A stretch of 64,000 bases of DNA from Salinimicrobium tongyeongense. GTDB lineage: Bacteria > Bacteroidota > Bacteroidia > Flavobacteriales > Flavobacteriaceae. The stretch is from the NCBI RefSeq assembly GCF_026109735.1, contig NZ_CP069620.1, positions 496,001-560,000 of the forward strand, given 5' to 3'. The notes under the pieces were generated by a model, which ran no database searches, was not told where the DNA came from, and saw nothing but the letters and a program-made list of their open reading frames with translations. A program made the position numbers and the translations under genes. Positions 9,348 to 17,694 of the stretch are shown here, in pieces. The number at the start of each line of letters is the position of its first letter. Position 1 is the first letter of the stretch.

Positions 9348-9680
9348 CTAGAATCCCAGGTCTCTTTCAATTTCTTCCATTTGTATTATATCTTCGGCTT
9401 CAACAAGGGTTGGTACCACCAGCAGCTCTTCGGGCACCTGGTCTATGTTGATCGTATCGTTTGCAATAACGAAAGACTTTTTCCCCTGCCTGTGTCTGTT
9501 TGAAAGCTCCAGGAACCTTAGCAGCTCATCAAGGCTCAGGTTCCCGTACTTCAGGATATCTATCACCACATTATCATCTTTGAATTTGGGGTGAATGCTC
9601 TCCAAAAATGCGGCAAATAGGGTTACGTCATCTTTTTCGTCCTCAAATATCTTATAAGCTTCCTTTTCAATTATTCTCAT
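9348..9680 (-). CDS. Small STAS-like protein between pyrB and rnz
   Basis: 110 residues, acidic, without signal peptide or membrane segment. I do not recognise a named family with certainty. The order of secondary-structure-like segments (NVVIDILKYG, LSLDELLRFLELSNRHRQGKKSFVIAND, VVPTLVEAEDIIQMEEIERDLGF) resembles a STAS/anti-sigma-antagonist fold, with the closing PTLxEAxDIIxMEEIERDL helix typical of that group. No clear phosphorylatable Ser/Thr of the classical DxSG motif is seen. Its ATG overlaps the pyrB stop (ATGA, 4 nt) and rnz starts 27 nt later, so it is translated within the operon. A regulatory role is only a guess. Confidence 0.8.
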   Translation of the reverse strand: MRIIEKEAYKIFEDEKDDVTLFAAFLESIHPKFKDDNVVIDILKYGNLSLDELLRFLELSNRHRQGKKSFVIANDTINIDQVPEELLVVPTLVEAEDIIQMEEIERDLGF

Positions 9681-10609
9681 ACCTGTTTGATTTTTGATGC
9701 CAGTAAATAGATCACTGCCATTCTTATAGCCACCCCGTTTTGCACCTGATCGAGAATTATAGCCTGATCGGAATCTGCCACGTCACTGGTGATCTCCACT
9801 CCCCTGTTTATAGGGCCGGGGTGCATGATCACGATCTTCTTACCTAAAGAATCCAGCAGTTCTTTGTTGAGCCCAAAGAGCTGTACATATTCCCGGGTAC
9901 TGGGGAAGTAACTTATATCCATCCTTTCATTTTGTACCCGCAGCATATTGGCCACATCGCACCACTCTAATGCCTTGCGAAGGTTGGGTTCTACCTCAAC
10001 ACCAAGAGAACTTATATACTTTGGAAGTAAGGTGTAGGGCCCGCAAACTTTTACCTGTGCGCCCTGTAACTTCAATGCCAGAATATTTGACAATGCCACC
10101 CTGCTGTGCAGAATATCGCCCACGATCACTACCTTCTTCCCCTCAACGGTGCCCAGTTTCTCACGAATTGAATAACTGTCGAGCAGGGCCTGGGTGGGAT
10201 GCTCATGCGCACCGTCTCCGGCGTTAATGATACTTGCATCAACATGTTTGGAAAGAAAGATCCCGGCCCCGGGGTTTGGATGGCGCATTACTACCATATC
10301 TACTTTCATAGACAGAATGTTGTTCACCGTGTCTATTAAAGTTTCCCCTTTTTTTACTGAAGAAGAGGCCGCCGAAAAATTAACCACATCGGCACTCAGT
10401 CTTTTTTCGGCCAGTTCAAAAGAAAGCCGGGTTCGGGTGCTGTTCTCAAAAAACAAATTGGCAATGGTAATGTCTCTTAGGGAAGGTACTTTCTTAATGG
10501 GCCTGTTGATCACTTCTTTAAAATGATCGGCAGTTTGAAAAATGAGGTCAATATCTTGTTTATTCAGGTATTTTATCCCCAGTAAATGCTTAACACTTAA
10601 TTCGTTCAT
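9677..10609 (-). CDS. pyrB: Aspartate carbamoyltransferase, catalytic chain
   Basis: 310 residues. It contains the carbamoyl-phosphate loop STRTR (57-61), the HPTQ motif (AHEHPTQALLD), MRHPNPGAG, and the C-terminal HPGPINRGVEI. It condenses carbamoyl phosphate with aspartate in the first committed step of pyrimidine synthesis. It starts 2 nt after the pyrR stop and overlaps the next gene by 4 nt, so the operon is tightly packed. No pyrI regulatory chain is adjacent. Confidence 0.97.
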   Translation of the reverse strand: MNELSVKHLLGIKYLNKQDIDLIFQTADHFKEVINRPIKKVPSLRDITIANLFFENSTRTRLSFELAEKRLSADVVNFSAASSSVKKGETLIDTVNNILSMKVDMVVMRHPNPGAGIFLSKHVDASIINAGDGAHEHPTQALLDSYSIREKLGTVEGKKVVIVGDILHSRVALSNILALKLQGAQVKVCGPYTLLPKYISSLGVEVEPNLRKALEWCDVANMLRVQNERMDISYFPSTREYVQLFGLNKELLDSLGKKIVIMHPGPINRGVEITSDVADSDQAIILDQVQNGVAIRMAVIYLLASKIKQV

Positions 10610-10611
10610 GT

Positions 10612-11154
10612 TTATACTTTACTTATAAGGTATACGGCATCTTCCCCTTCATTCTCTTTCCAGTTCACTTTAACTTTTTCCTCATTTATGGCATCTACCT
10701 GCCGGCCGTTATAGTCGGGCTGAATGGGCAAATGCCTGCTAAACCTGCGGTCTATGAGCGTGAGAAGTTCAATTTCGCGAGGCCTCCCAAAAGACTGCAC
10801 TGCAGTGAGTGCCGCCCTAATGCTCCTGCCGGTATAAAGCACGTCATCAATAAAGATCACCCGCTTATCTTCTACTACAAAATCTATATGTGTTTTGTTC
10901 GCTTCAAGAGGTTTATCGCTTCTGCGGAAGTCATCCCGGTAAAAGGTGATATCCAGCTGCCCCATTTTTATCGTAGAAATACCGTATTCTTCCCGAAGGA
11001 TCTTATGGATGCGGTTTGCCAGAAAAACTCCCCTGGGCTGAATCCCAATGATCACCGAGTCTTCAAATGTATTGTGATTTTCAATCAACTGGCAGGCCAA
11101 ACGGTGTAAAATGATGTTCATTTCTTTTGAAGCAAGCAACACTTTTTGGCTCAT
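10612..11154 (-). CDS. pyrR: PyrR: pyrimidine regulator / uracil phosphoribosyltransferase
   Basis: 180 residues from the chosen start MSQKVLLASKEMN at 11154; the frame extends 29 codons further upstream, but that extension looks non-coding and would exceed normal PyrR length. The PRPP-binding loop VIFIDDVLYTGRS, the early IGIQPRGVFLA segment and the RPREIELLTLIDR segment are typical. PyrR makes UMP from uracil and PRPP, and in many bacteria binds pyr mRNA. A TACTTTTG box lies only 20 nt before the ATG, leaving a very short leader without room for an attenuator, so mRNA-binding control of this operon looks unlikely (inference). Confidence 0.93.
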   Translation of the reverse strand: MSQKVLLASKEMNIILHRLACQLIENHNTFEDSVIIGIQPRGVFLANRIHKILREEYGISTIKMGQLDITFYRDDFRRSDKPLEANKTHIDFVVEDKRVIFIDDVLYTGRSIRAALTAVQSFGRPREIELLTLIDRRFSRHLPIQPDYNGRQVDAINEEKVKVNWKENEGEDAVYLISKV

Positions 11155-11174
11155 AATAACAGAAGTTAACGTAA

Positions 11175-11182
11175 CAAAAGTA
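11175..11182 (-). promoter_or_regulatory. Putative -7 box of the pyrR operon promoter
   Basis: On the minus strand TACTTTTG fits the Bacteroidota -7 consensus TAnnTTTG. The expected -33 TTTG is not present at the normal spacing (TGCA instead). The box ends 20 nt before the pyrR ATG, predicting a leader of about 15 nt. Confidence 0.5.
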
Positions 11183-11313
11183 AGATTTTTTTTGTGAGAA
11201 CTGCACGGGGCAGGATCAAATAAAATTTGCGCTCCTGCCATAAATAAAGAGTTTTTTATAATTTCCTTCTTCAGGAATAGGCAAATTAAAGATTATCTTG
11301 CAGTAAAAATTTC

Positions 11314-13182
11314 ATGCTCTACCTCTTATACGAATCCCAGGAAAAAGCAGCTGTAGAGGAAAACATCCTCCCAATGTTGAAGAACATTGAGTATGAACAG
11401 GTGTCTTTCCCTTTAGATAAAGAATTCGATATTTCAGCGGATTCCTGTCTTCTCCTTTTTTTACCCGATTCAGCATTGAGAGAAGTCGTTCCCATGGCTG
11501 CCAGAAACAAATGGCCCATTTCCATTTTACCCCATCCCGAAAATAAATTCACCTCTAAAGGCCTGGGAGTTTCAGAAAATATTGAAGAAGTGATCACCGA
11601 ATATACCGAGTGTGAACGCCCATATAAAATTGACCTTTTGTTTTGTAACGAAGTACCTGTTTTTAGCTCCATCAATATTGGCGACATCTTTTTGCTTTCC
11701 CAAAGGCATGGCAAAAAGAACTTTTTTCAGGAGGTAGTAAACATCATTAAAAATATTCGCAAAGCTTCTTCCCTGTCGCACCATGCCTACCAGTTAAGTA
11801 CAGACGGCGAAAAGATCATTCACACCTCTGCCCTGGGGATTATTGTGGTAGAACACGCTTCGAGCTCGCTTGTTTCTAAACGACTGCTGGAAGAAAGCTC
11901 AATAGACGACGGGGCTTTTCAGGCATTTGTACTGGCGCCCCAAAACCTTATGGTGCTGCTCTGGTTCTTCCTTAGAAGCCTTATTCCCAGTAAAACGACA
12001 TTGAACAGGCTGCCCTCTTTCATCGGAAAAATAAAAACCTCCAACCTGCAGGTCTCCGGGAAAGAACCTGTGGAGTACACCATTGACGGCGAGAAAAAAC
12101 AGGCTGAAGAACTCAGGATTGAGGTTCAAAAACAAAGGCTTATCCTTAAGCAGAAGAGTATTTTCAGCGGAAAAACAGAAAAGGAAAACGGAAAAAAAAG
12201 CCTGAAAATTGAAGGCCTGCCCACCGGCGAAACCCGAAAGGAACTTGTAAAAAGGAGCCTGCCGGTACTGCCCCGCGCCAGCACCGAGCAGTTTCAGGAC
12301 CTCTTCAAGGTGCTTCGTAACAGCTCTACCATAAGCACCTCTTTTATGGTCATGATGATCTTATCTACCCTCATTGCCACCTTCGGCCTCTTCGGAAATT
12401 CTTCGCCCGTGATCATTGGTGCGATGATCCTGGCGCCGGTAATTGCGCCTATAGTTTCTTTTTCCATGGGCATGGTGCGCTATGATGTTCCCATGTTAAA
12501 GGAAAGCTTTGTTACCATTACCGCCGGGACACTGGTTTCGCTGGCCTTTGCTGCCGGGGTAAGCCTTATTATTCCGCTAAGGGTGCTCACGCCCGAAATA
12601 GAAGCCAGGCTCTCCCCCACCCTGCTCGATATGGGGATTGCAGTATCATCGGGCATTGCCGCTGCTTACGCCCACGCCAATGAAGGCATTGCAAAAAGCC
12701 TCGCGGGAGTGGCCATCGCTGTGGCTTTGGTGCCGCCACTTGCCGTTGCCGGAATAGGCATAGGCTGGTGGGACTGGCAGGTATTTTCGGGGGCGATCTT
12801 ACTGTATGCCACCAACCTTGCGGGAATTATTCTATTTGGAGGCCTTACCTTTTTGTTCCTGGGCTTTGCCCCCTTTAAAAGGGCAAAAATGGGACTGGTT
12901 TATACGCTCGTTATTGTGATCCTGGTGGCCGTGCCCCTTAGCCTTTCTTTTGACCGCATTATGCAGGAGGCCAATATCACCCGTACCCTTGAAGGGGCTA
13001 CAATTCAGAATGTGGTGTTGAGAGACGTGCGCATCCGCTTTGGGTCGCCCATGGTGGTTTCACTGCGCCTGGTGGGCCCCGATAATATTGCCCCAAAAAG
13101 AATCCAGGAAGTCAAAGAAGAAATAGAAAAGAAAATAGATCAGCCGGTAAGGTTGGAGGTGGTTTCGGCCATAGAATTCTAA
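11314..13182 (+). CDS. DUF389 (TIGR00341-type) membrane protein with lipid-kinase-like N-terminal domain
   Basis: 622 residues. The C-terminal half is a DUF389 membrane domain: about six hydrophobic helices from residue 340 to 545, with GLFGNSSPVIIGAMILAPVI and FSMGMVRYD near its start, ending in a short hydrophilic tail. The first ~290 residues are soluble and resemble the diacylglycerol/NAD kinase superfamily: PHPENKFTSKGLG (73-85) matches the P-x-G-T-x-N-x-F-x-x-x-LG loop pattern, and YTIDGEKKQAEELRIEV (255-271) matches the closing strand pair of those kinases. The GGDGT nucleotide loop is not visible (FLPDSAL instead), so this domain may not be an active kinase. Neither transported substrate nor ligand is known. 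It stands alone and diverges from pyrR. Confidence 0.85.
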   Translation: MLYLLYESQEKAAVEENILPMLKNIEYEQVSFPLDKEFDISADSCLLLFLPDSALREVVPMAARNKWPISILPHPENKFTSKGLGVSENIEEVITEYTECERPYKIDLLFCNEVPVFSSINIGDIFLLSQRHGKKNFFQEVVNIIKNIRKASSLSHHAYQLSTDGEKIIHTSALGIIVVEHASSSLVSKRLLEESSIDDGAFQAFVLAPQNLMVLLWFFLRSLIPSKTTLNRLPSFIGKIKTSNLQVSGKEPVEYTIDGEKKQAEELRIEVQKQRLILKQKSIFSGKTEKENGKKSLKIEGLPTGETRKELVKRSLPVLPRASTEQFQDLFKVLRNSSTISTSFMVMMILSTLIATFGLFGNSSPVIIGAMILAPVIAPIVSFSMGMVRYDVPMLKESFVTITAGTLVSLAFAAGVSLIIPLRVLTPEIEARLSPTLLDMGIAVSSGIAAAYAHANEGIAKSLAGVAIAVALVPPLAVAGIGIGWWDWQVFSGAILLYATNLAGIILFGGLTFLFLGFAPFKRAKMGLVYTLVIVILVAVPLSLSFDRIMQEANITRTLEGATIQNVVLRDVRIRFGSPMVVSLRLVGPDNIAPKRIQEVKEEIEKKIDQPVRLEVVSAIEF

Positions 13183-13202
13183 CTTTCAGAATAAATACCC
13201 CT

Positions 13203-13220
13203 CAAAAATGCCATTTCTGG
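13203..13220. repeat. Palindromic element, copy CAAAAATGCCATTTCTGG
   Basis: This is one of the dispersed CAAAAATGNCATTTTTGG palindromes, with one mismatch in the right arm. It is followed by AACC, as in several other copies, and lies 21 nt after the DUF389 gene stop. Confidence 0.75.
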
Positions 13221-13345
13221 AACCTGAGTGTGATATGAGAACAAAAAGCTTTTCCTGCTGGGCGGCAAAGCTTTTTGAGAGCAGGAAATACCGGGTATTG
13301 AGATAAAAAAAAGGGCGTGAAATATTTGCGATTTATAGGGAGGAA

Positions 13346-13380
13346 CGTTTGTTAAATCAGTAAATTTATAACAGTTTTAT
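13346..13380 (+). promoter_or_regulatory. 35-bp element shared with 20830-20865, possible promoter
   Basis: CGTTTGTTAAAT followed by AAATTTATAACAGTTTTAT. Nearly the same string (CGTTTGTTAAAT, AAATTTATAGCAGTTTCAT) occurs at 20830-20865. Here it is 18 nt upstream of a lipoprotein ATG. It begins with a TTTG, but no TAnnTTTG is positioned after it, so the promoter reading is tentative. Confidence 0.35.
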
Positions 13381-13398
13381 TTTTTTAAATTCCTCCCA

Positions 13399-13923
13399 AT
13401 GAAAAAGCTGATCCTCCTCCCGATCATGGCTTTATTTTTACCATCCTGTACAGCCGTAAAATTTGAAGATCCACAACCGTTTGCTGCGCCTTCACTTGCA
13501 GAATTCCCCGATAAAATGTGTGGCACTTATGTCTCGAATAATGAAGATACCCTCTTTATTGAACCCGGGTCATTTCGCTATGCCAGGGGCATTGAAACCG
13601 GTATTACAGGAGATCTAAACACGCCGAAAACCGTGCTTAAAAAGGTGAACCGCACATACATTCTGAACCTTCACGACCAGGATACCTGGAGTGTCTTTCC
13701 TTTAAAGGCCTCCAAAAACAAGATCGTTACCCACTGCGCCAATATTACTTCGGAATCTGAGCAACTCATTTTTGACGTACATAAATCTTCACCGGTAAAA
13801 GAAATTACCACCGAAGATGGCAAGTTCGCCTATTTTTTACTGGCACCCACCAATAAAGAATTTCGGCAGCTCCTGCGAAAGAAGCTGTTTTCAGAAAAAA
13901 TGGTGTTTAAACGCCTGGAATGA
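13399..13923 (+). CDS. Predicted lipoprotein of unknown function
   Basis: 174 residues. A short signal peptide ends in the lipobox LPSC (Cys17: MKKLILLPIMALFLPSC), so the protein should be lipidated and periplasmic-facing. No family was recognised. The mature part has predicted beta-strands (GTYVSNNEDTLFIEPGSFRYA, TYILNLHDQDTWSVFPL) and a basic C-terminal helix (RQLLRKKLFSEKMVFKRLE). It stands between the DUF389 gene and a convergent hydroxylase gene; its stop touches the neighbour's stop with no gap, so there is no room for a separate terminator. Confidence 0.8.
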   Translation: MKKLILLPIMALFLPSCTAVKFEDPQPFAAPSLAEFPDKMCGTYVSNNEDTLFIEPGSFRYARGIETGITGDLNTPKTVLKKVNRTYILNLHDQDTWSVFPLKASKNKIVTHCANITSESEQLIFDVHKSSPVKEITTEDGKFAYFLLAPTNKEFRQLLRKKLFSEKMVFKRLE

Positions 13924-14688
13924 TCAGGATTTCATCTTGCGGCTTTCGGTTGCCATTAACTTATCCCAGAAGGTAAAGTAAAGGCCATAATTGGTCATGA
14001 ATTCTGTATGGTGGTGGTGGTGATGGGTGGCGCCAATAAACAGCTTCCCAAAACGGCTTTTTTGGAACCACAGCGGGTAGATCTCAATGTCTAGATGGTT
14101 CACCACGCTGCTCACCGTCATCACCAGCAGGTAAAACCCAAGAATGTAAACATTCACGGGCAAAAAGATTAGGATAAGGGGCAGGATAAGTGCTTCAATA
14201 AGGCTTTCCCAGGGGTGAAATGAAAAAGCCGTCCAGGGCGTGGGGATGCGGCTATCGTGATGCACCTTATGTACTATGCGAAAGATCTTTGGGTGGTGCA
14301 TCCAGCGGTGTACCCAGTAATAATAAGTTTCATGAATGAGCAGAATGGCCAGTAAACTTACCGGCAGGTACCAGTACCCATACAAACCCGGCTCCAGGTA
14401 GACGGCAGTGTGGCCTTTTAACCACAGCCAGTAAGTGGCTGCCCCTACCAGCGCAAAAATCGCCGAAGATTTTATGCTCCACACAATCTCGTTTTTCAGT
14501 TGTTTCCTGTTGGCCAGCCGCTTACTAAGTCGCCGCTCATCGTATTTCTTAAAATTCTTTACGTAGTAGTAATAGTAGAAAACCCCTGCTGCCACAAAAT
14601 ACCTGAACAGGATTGCAAAAAAGAAGATTGCGGTATAGATCAGGAGAATTCCTGGAGTATGGCTTTCAGGTTCAAGTAGTTCAGTCAT
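13924..14688 (-). CDS. Sterol desaturase / fatty acid hydroxylase family protein
   Basis: 254 residues with about four membrane helices and the three-part histidine signature of membrane di-iron hydroxylases: HETYYYWVHRWMHH, HKVHHDSRIPTPWTAFSFHPWE, and ATHHHHHHTEFMTNYG near the end. The family hydroxylates or desaturates lipids such as sterols, carotenoids or fatty acids; the substrate here cannot be read from sequence. It converges on the upstream lipoprotein gene (stop codons adjacent). Its own upstream region holds no recognised regulatory site. Confidence 0.88.
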   Translation of the reverse strand: MTELLEPESHTPGILLIYTAIFFFAILFRYFVAAGVFYYYYYVKNFKKYDERRLSKRLANRKQLKNEIVWSIKSSAIFALVGAATYWLWLKGHTAVYLEPGLYGYWYLPVSLLAILLIHETYYYWVHRWMHHPKIFRIVHKVHHDSRIPTPWTAFSFHPWESLIEALILPLILIFLPVNVYILGFYLLVMTVSSVVNHLDIEIYPLWFQKSRFGKLFIGATHHHHHHTEFMTNYGLYFTFWDKLMATESRKMKS

Positions 14689-14829
14689 AGCCTCTAAAAT
14701 ACTAATTAGAATCTTAAATATGTGTCAAAAAAGCTTCCGCAGTAATCATTAAGTTTTTGGATATTTTCAGCAGGACTTCATCTTTGCTTAAGCTTAATTC
14801 TTTAATTTTACAGGAGTCAAGCGCTATAA

Positions 14830-15219
14830 ATGTCAACACCAACAGGATTCCCTTCAGAATTCATCGCCTATACCAGAGAAAATACCCTGGTGGGAATTAA
14901 AGCCGGCAGCACGAGGAAAACTTTTCTGAACATCTGGATCGTAGAGGTAGCAGACCGTTTTTTCTCCCGAAGCTGGAACAGGAGCGATAAAAGCTGGTTC
15001 ACTGAACTCATGCGAACGGGAACTGGACAATTAAAGTACGGCGACAGGATCATCAACCTAAAGGCAAAAAAACTCCCTGCAGATGCCCGGGTGCAAAAAG
15101 ACATAGATCTCGCCTACCGCACAAAGTACAACCAGCCCGAAAATATTTTTTATTCTGAAGGTATCACCCAACCGGAATACGCCAATTACACTATTGAATT
15201 TTTTATTGACCAAAAATAA
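14830..15219 (+). CDS. DUF2255 family protein
   Basis: 129 residues, cytoplasmic. VGIKAGSTRKTFLNIWIVEVADRFFSRSWNRSDKSWF resembles DUF2255, a small beta-barrel-like family related to nitroreductase-associated or F420-type split-barrel proteins. The function is unknown. It starts 8 nt before nothing recognisable and ends 8 nt before the methylglyoxal synthase ATG, so the two genes are probably one transcript. The conserved Arg-Ser-Trp (RSW) in the middle fits the family. Confidence 0.8.
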   Translation: MSTPTGFPSEFIAYTRENTLVGIKAGSTRKTFLNIWIVEVADRFFSRSWNRSDKSWFTELMRTGTGQLKYGDRIINLKAKKLPADARVQKDIDLAYRTKYNQPENIFYSEGITQPEYANYTIEFFIDQK

Positions 15220-15227
15220 CCAACAAC

Positions 15228-15605
15228 ATGAAAACCATTGCACTCATTGCCCACAACAGCCGAAAGACCGACCTGCTTAACTGGGCTAAAATACATCGCG
15301 ACGCGCTTTTAAAGTACAACCTCATAGGCACCACCAACACCTCAAAATTACTGAGCGAAATGCTCGATATCAAGGTGTCAGGTTTTGGCCACGGCCCCAG
15401 CGGCGGCGATATACTTTTGGCAGCAAAGATCCTGCAGGGGGAGGTGCAAATGATCATCTTTTTTATTGATGCCGAAACGCCTCACGGCCACGAGCACGAC
15501 ATCCAAACGCTCATTAGAACTGCGGTGATCAACAACATCCCCATCGCCCTCAACCGCGCATCGGCCGATCTTTTGATCCTGGATGAAAGAGATCAGGAAA
15601 AATAA
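15228..15605 (+). CDS. mgsA: Methylglyoxal synthase
   Basis: 125 residues, slightly shorter than the E. coli enzyme (152). Family motifs are IALIAHNSRKTDL, LIGTTNTSKLL, the phosphate loop GFGHGPSGGDI, and FFIDAETPHGHEHDIQTLIR with the catalytic Asp/His region. It converts dihydroxyacetone phosphate to methylglyoxal and inorganic phosphate, a bypass that relieves sugar-phosphate stress. It follows the DUF2255 gene by 8 nt. Confidence 0.95.
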   Translation: MKTIALIAHNSRKTDLLNWAKIHRDALLKYNLIGTTNTSKLLSEMLDIKVSGFGHGPSGGDILLAAKILQGEVQMIIFFIDAETPHGHEHDIQTLIRTAVINNIPIALNRASADLLILDERDQEK

Positions 15606-16000
15606 ACCTGTAAGAAATTCCGCATTAAAAATCAGTGTTGTCCGATTAAATAAATTAAACAGGAGCTAAAGCCACAAACAAATAACACAGCCCATTTAAA
15701 GCTGTGGCGGCTTAGTTTTCAGTTTCTGAATAGCTCAATTTATAAAGTAGATTTTAAGATCGCTGTTAACGGGTTTGCCATACAAAGCCTTGACGCTTTG
15801 TTCTTGCAGCCTGCCTGCTGTCAGACAGGCGAAGCTACCCTGATTCTTTCCCCGTAGAACAATGCTAAAAATGTCATTTTTGGCAGGTTACCGGCTGCGC
15901 TTTTTATTTCTGAAAGCAACTGGTTCAAAGAACTGTGGCTCTTCTAGGGTTCTATTGCTTTGCTTTTCTTTTCATATCTTCAGGAAAATTAGCTGAAGTT
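15606..16000. other. Gene-free interval between mgsA and the SDR gene
   Basis: No protein-like frame was recognised if the downstream SDR starts at its conserved MKILLTGATG. The interval holds a small hairpin (GCCTG...CAGGC, about 15809-15830) and one perfect copy of the dispersed palindrome at 15866-15883. A short hydrophobic open extension (15935-16000) in frame with the SDR looks non-coding. Confidence 0.6.
15866..15883. repeat. Palindromic element, copy TAAAAATGTCATTTTTGG
   Basis: An intergenic copy of the dispersed palindrome with an exact AAAATGNCATTTT core. It lies 118 nt upstream of the SDR start. Confidence 0.8.
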
Positions 16001-17470
16001 ATGAAGATCCTCCTTACCGGTGCCACAGGGTACATTGGCAAGCGCCTCCTCCCCATACTGCTCGACCGCGGCCATGAAGTTGTTTGCTGCGTTAGGAACA
16101 GGGAGCGGTTTCCTGCCTACGGAAAATTCACTCACCCCAATATTTCTTTACTGGAGGTAGACTTCCTGAAAGAACTGCCTCCTTCTGAAGGGGTCAAAGA
16201 TATTGATGCCGCTTACTACCTCATTCATTCCATGAGTGCGGGCACTGGGGATTTTGCCGAAATGGAAGCTGCTTCTGCCCGCAATTTCTTGAAGCTTATA
16301 GAGCCTACTTCGGCCAGGCAGCTCATTTACCTCACCGGGATCACCAATGAAAAGGAACTTTCAAAACACCTCTCATCGCGGCAAAATGTAGAAGAGATCC
16401 TGGCGAACAGCAGCGTTCCGCTCACGGCGATAAAAGCCGGGATCATTGTGGGCTCGGGCAGCGCATCATTCGAGATCATGCGCGATCTGGTTGAAAAACT
16501 TCCGGTAATGATCACGCCAAAATGGGTCACTACTAAAAGTCAGCCCATAGCCATCAGAAACGTACTGGAGTACCTGGAGGGCGTACTTTTGCGGGAAGAT
16601 ACTTTTAATAAAGCCTTTGATATTGGCGGGCCCGATGTACTCACTTATAAAGAAATGCTGTTGCAGTTTGCGGCAGTGCGGGGTTTTACGCGCAAGATCA
16701 TTACCGTGCCCGTAATGACGCCGCGGCTTTCTTCCTACTGGCTGTATTTTGTGACCTCCACTTCTTACAAGCTTGCGGTGAACCTTGTAGACAGTATGAA
16801 AGTTGAGGTCATTGCCAGGAACAATGAACTCGAAAACATGCTGGGAATACACCCCATTCCCTATAAAGAGGCTGTTTCCCTGGCTTTTCAAAAAATTGAA
16901 CAAAGCAGCGTGATCTCAAGCTGGAAAGATTCCCTGGCCTCCAGTTATGCCGATAATTCTTTACTCGAACACATCAATGTGCCCACCGATGGCTGTTTTG
17001 TAGATCATCGCGAGAAGAAAATCTCTGGCAGCCACGAGCGTGTTTTGAACAACATCTGGGCTATTGGCGGCAAGAGGGGCTGGTATTACGGCAGCAGGCT
17101 GTGGAAAATAAGAGGTTTTATGGATAAAATGGTGGGCGGCGTGGGCCTTAGGCGCGGGCGCACAGATCAACATCACATTAATACCGGTGATACGCTCGAC
17201 TTCTGGAGGGTTTTGGCAGCCGATGAAAAGAACCGGCGTTTACTGCTTTATGCCGAAATGAAACTTCCCGGTGAAGCCTGGCTCGAGTTTAAGATCATAG
17301 AGAGAAACGGCGAACATTTTCTACATCAAACCGCCACCTTCAGGCCTAACGGACTCGCAGGCAGGCTCTACTGGTACAGCGTTATGCCTTTCCACTTCTT
17401 TGTGTTTGAAGGCATGGCCAAAAATCTCGTAAAATTTAAAGAACCGGGGCTACAACAAAAATCAGGTTAA
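16001..17470 (+). CDS. SDR-type NAD(P)-binding protein with C-terminal DUF2867 domain
   Basis: 489 residues from the chosen start MKILLTGATGYIGKR. The open frame extends 22 codons upstream, but the glycine motif TGATGYIG normally sits at the N-terminus. The first ~300 residues are an atypical SDR fold (YYLIHSMSAGTGDFAEME, RQLIYLTGI). The last ~150 (GKRGWYYGSRLWKIRGFMDKMVGG, DFWRVLAADEKNRRLLLYAEMKLPGEAWLEF, FRPNGLAGRLYWYSVMPFHFFVF) match DUF2867. Such fusions are common in bacteria and are annotated as oxidoreductases without a known substrate. It stands alone, with two palindrome copies just downstream. Confidence 0.88.
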   Translation: MKILLTGATGYIGKRLLPILLDRGHEVVCCVRNRERFPAYGKFTHPNISLLEVDFLKELPPSEGVKDIDAAYYLIHSMSAGTGDFAEMEAASARNFLKLIEPTSARQLIYLTGITNEKELSKHLSSRQNVEEILANSSVPLTAIKAGIIVGSGSASFEIMRDLVEKLPVMITPKWVTTKSQPIAIRNVLEYLEGVLLREDTFNKAFDIGGPDVLTYKEMLLQFAAVRGFTRKIITVPVMTPRLSSYWLYFVTSTSYKLAVNLVDSMKVEVIARNNELENMLGIHPIPYKEAVSLAFQKIEQSSVISSWKDSLASSYADNSLLEHINVPTDGCFVDHREKKISGSHERVLNNIWAIGGKRGWYYGSRLWKIRGFMDKMVGGVGLRRGRTDQHHINTGDTLDFWRVLAADEKNRRLLLYAEMKLPGEAWLEFKIIERNGEHFLHQTATFRPNGLAGRLYWYSVMPFHFFVFEGMAKNLVKFKEPGLQQKSG

Positions 17471-17508
17471 CCTGAACAAATCAACATTGAGAACTAAAAT
17501 CTTTTCCC

Positions 17509-17552
17509 GAAATGGCATTTTTGGAAAATTTACTTCGGAAAATGCCATTTTC
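17509..17552. repeat. Two adjacent palindromic elements downstream of the SDR gene
   Basis: GAAATGGCATTTTTGG at 17509-17524 (one mismatch to the core) and GGAAAATGCCATTTTC at 17537-17552 (exact core) are separated by 12 nt. This is the only place in the window where two copies sit side by side; the pair could also fold as one larger hairpin. Confidence 0.75.
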
Positions 17553-17694
17553 AGTTAAGTATTTTCTTTTTTATCCAGTTTTAGATTTCTTCCAAAGTTT
17601 TTACAACCCTGGTTCCTCCTGAATTTTCCGGTTTTAAAAATTGGAAAACCAGCTGTTTTGCGGTACCTTAATGAAAAATCAGAACAAAAGCACT

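Noticed and set aside
11155-11241. Longer PyrR start
   Set aside because: It adds 29 residues unlike PyrR and covers the predicted promoter.
15935-16000. Upstream extension of the SDR gene (extra 22 codons)
   Set aside because: It is hydrophobic and atypical, while the Rossmann TGATGYIG is expected at the start.
17641-17694. Upstream TTG/ATG starts for the DUF2892 gene
   Set aside because: The conserved family start is MKENVGKKDQ at 17695; earlier starts add an unrelated leader.
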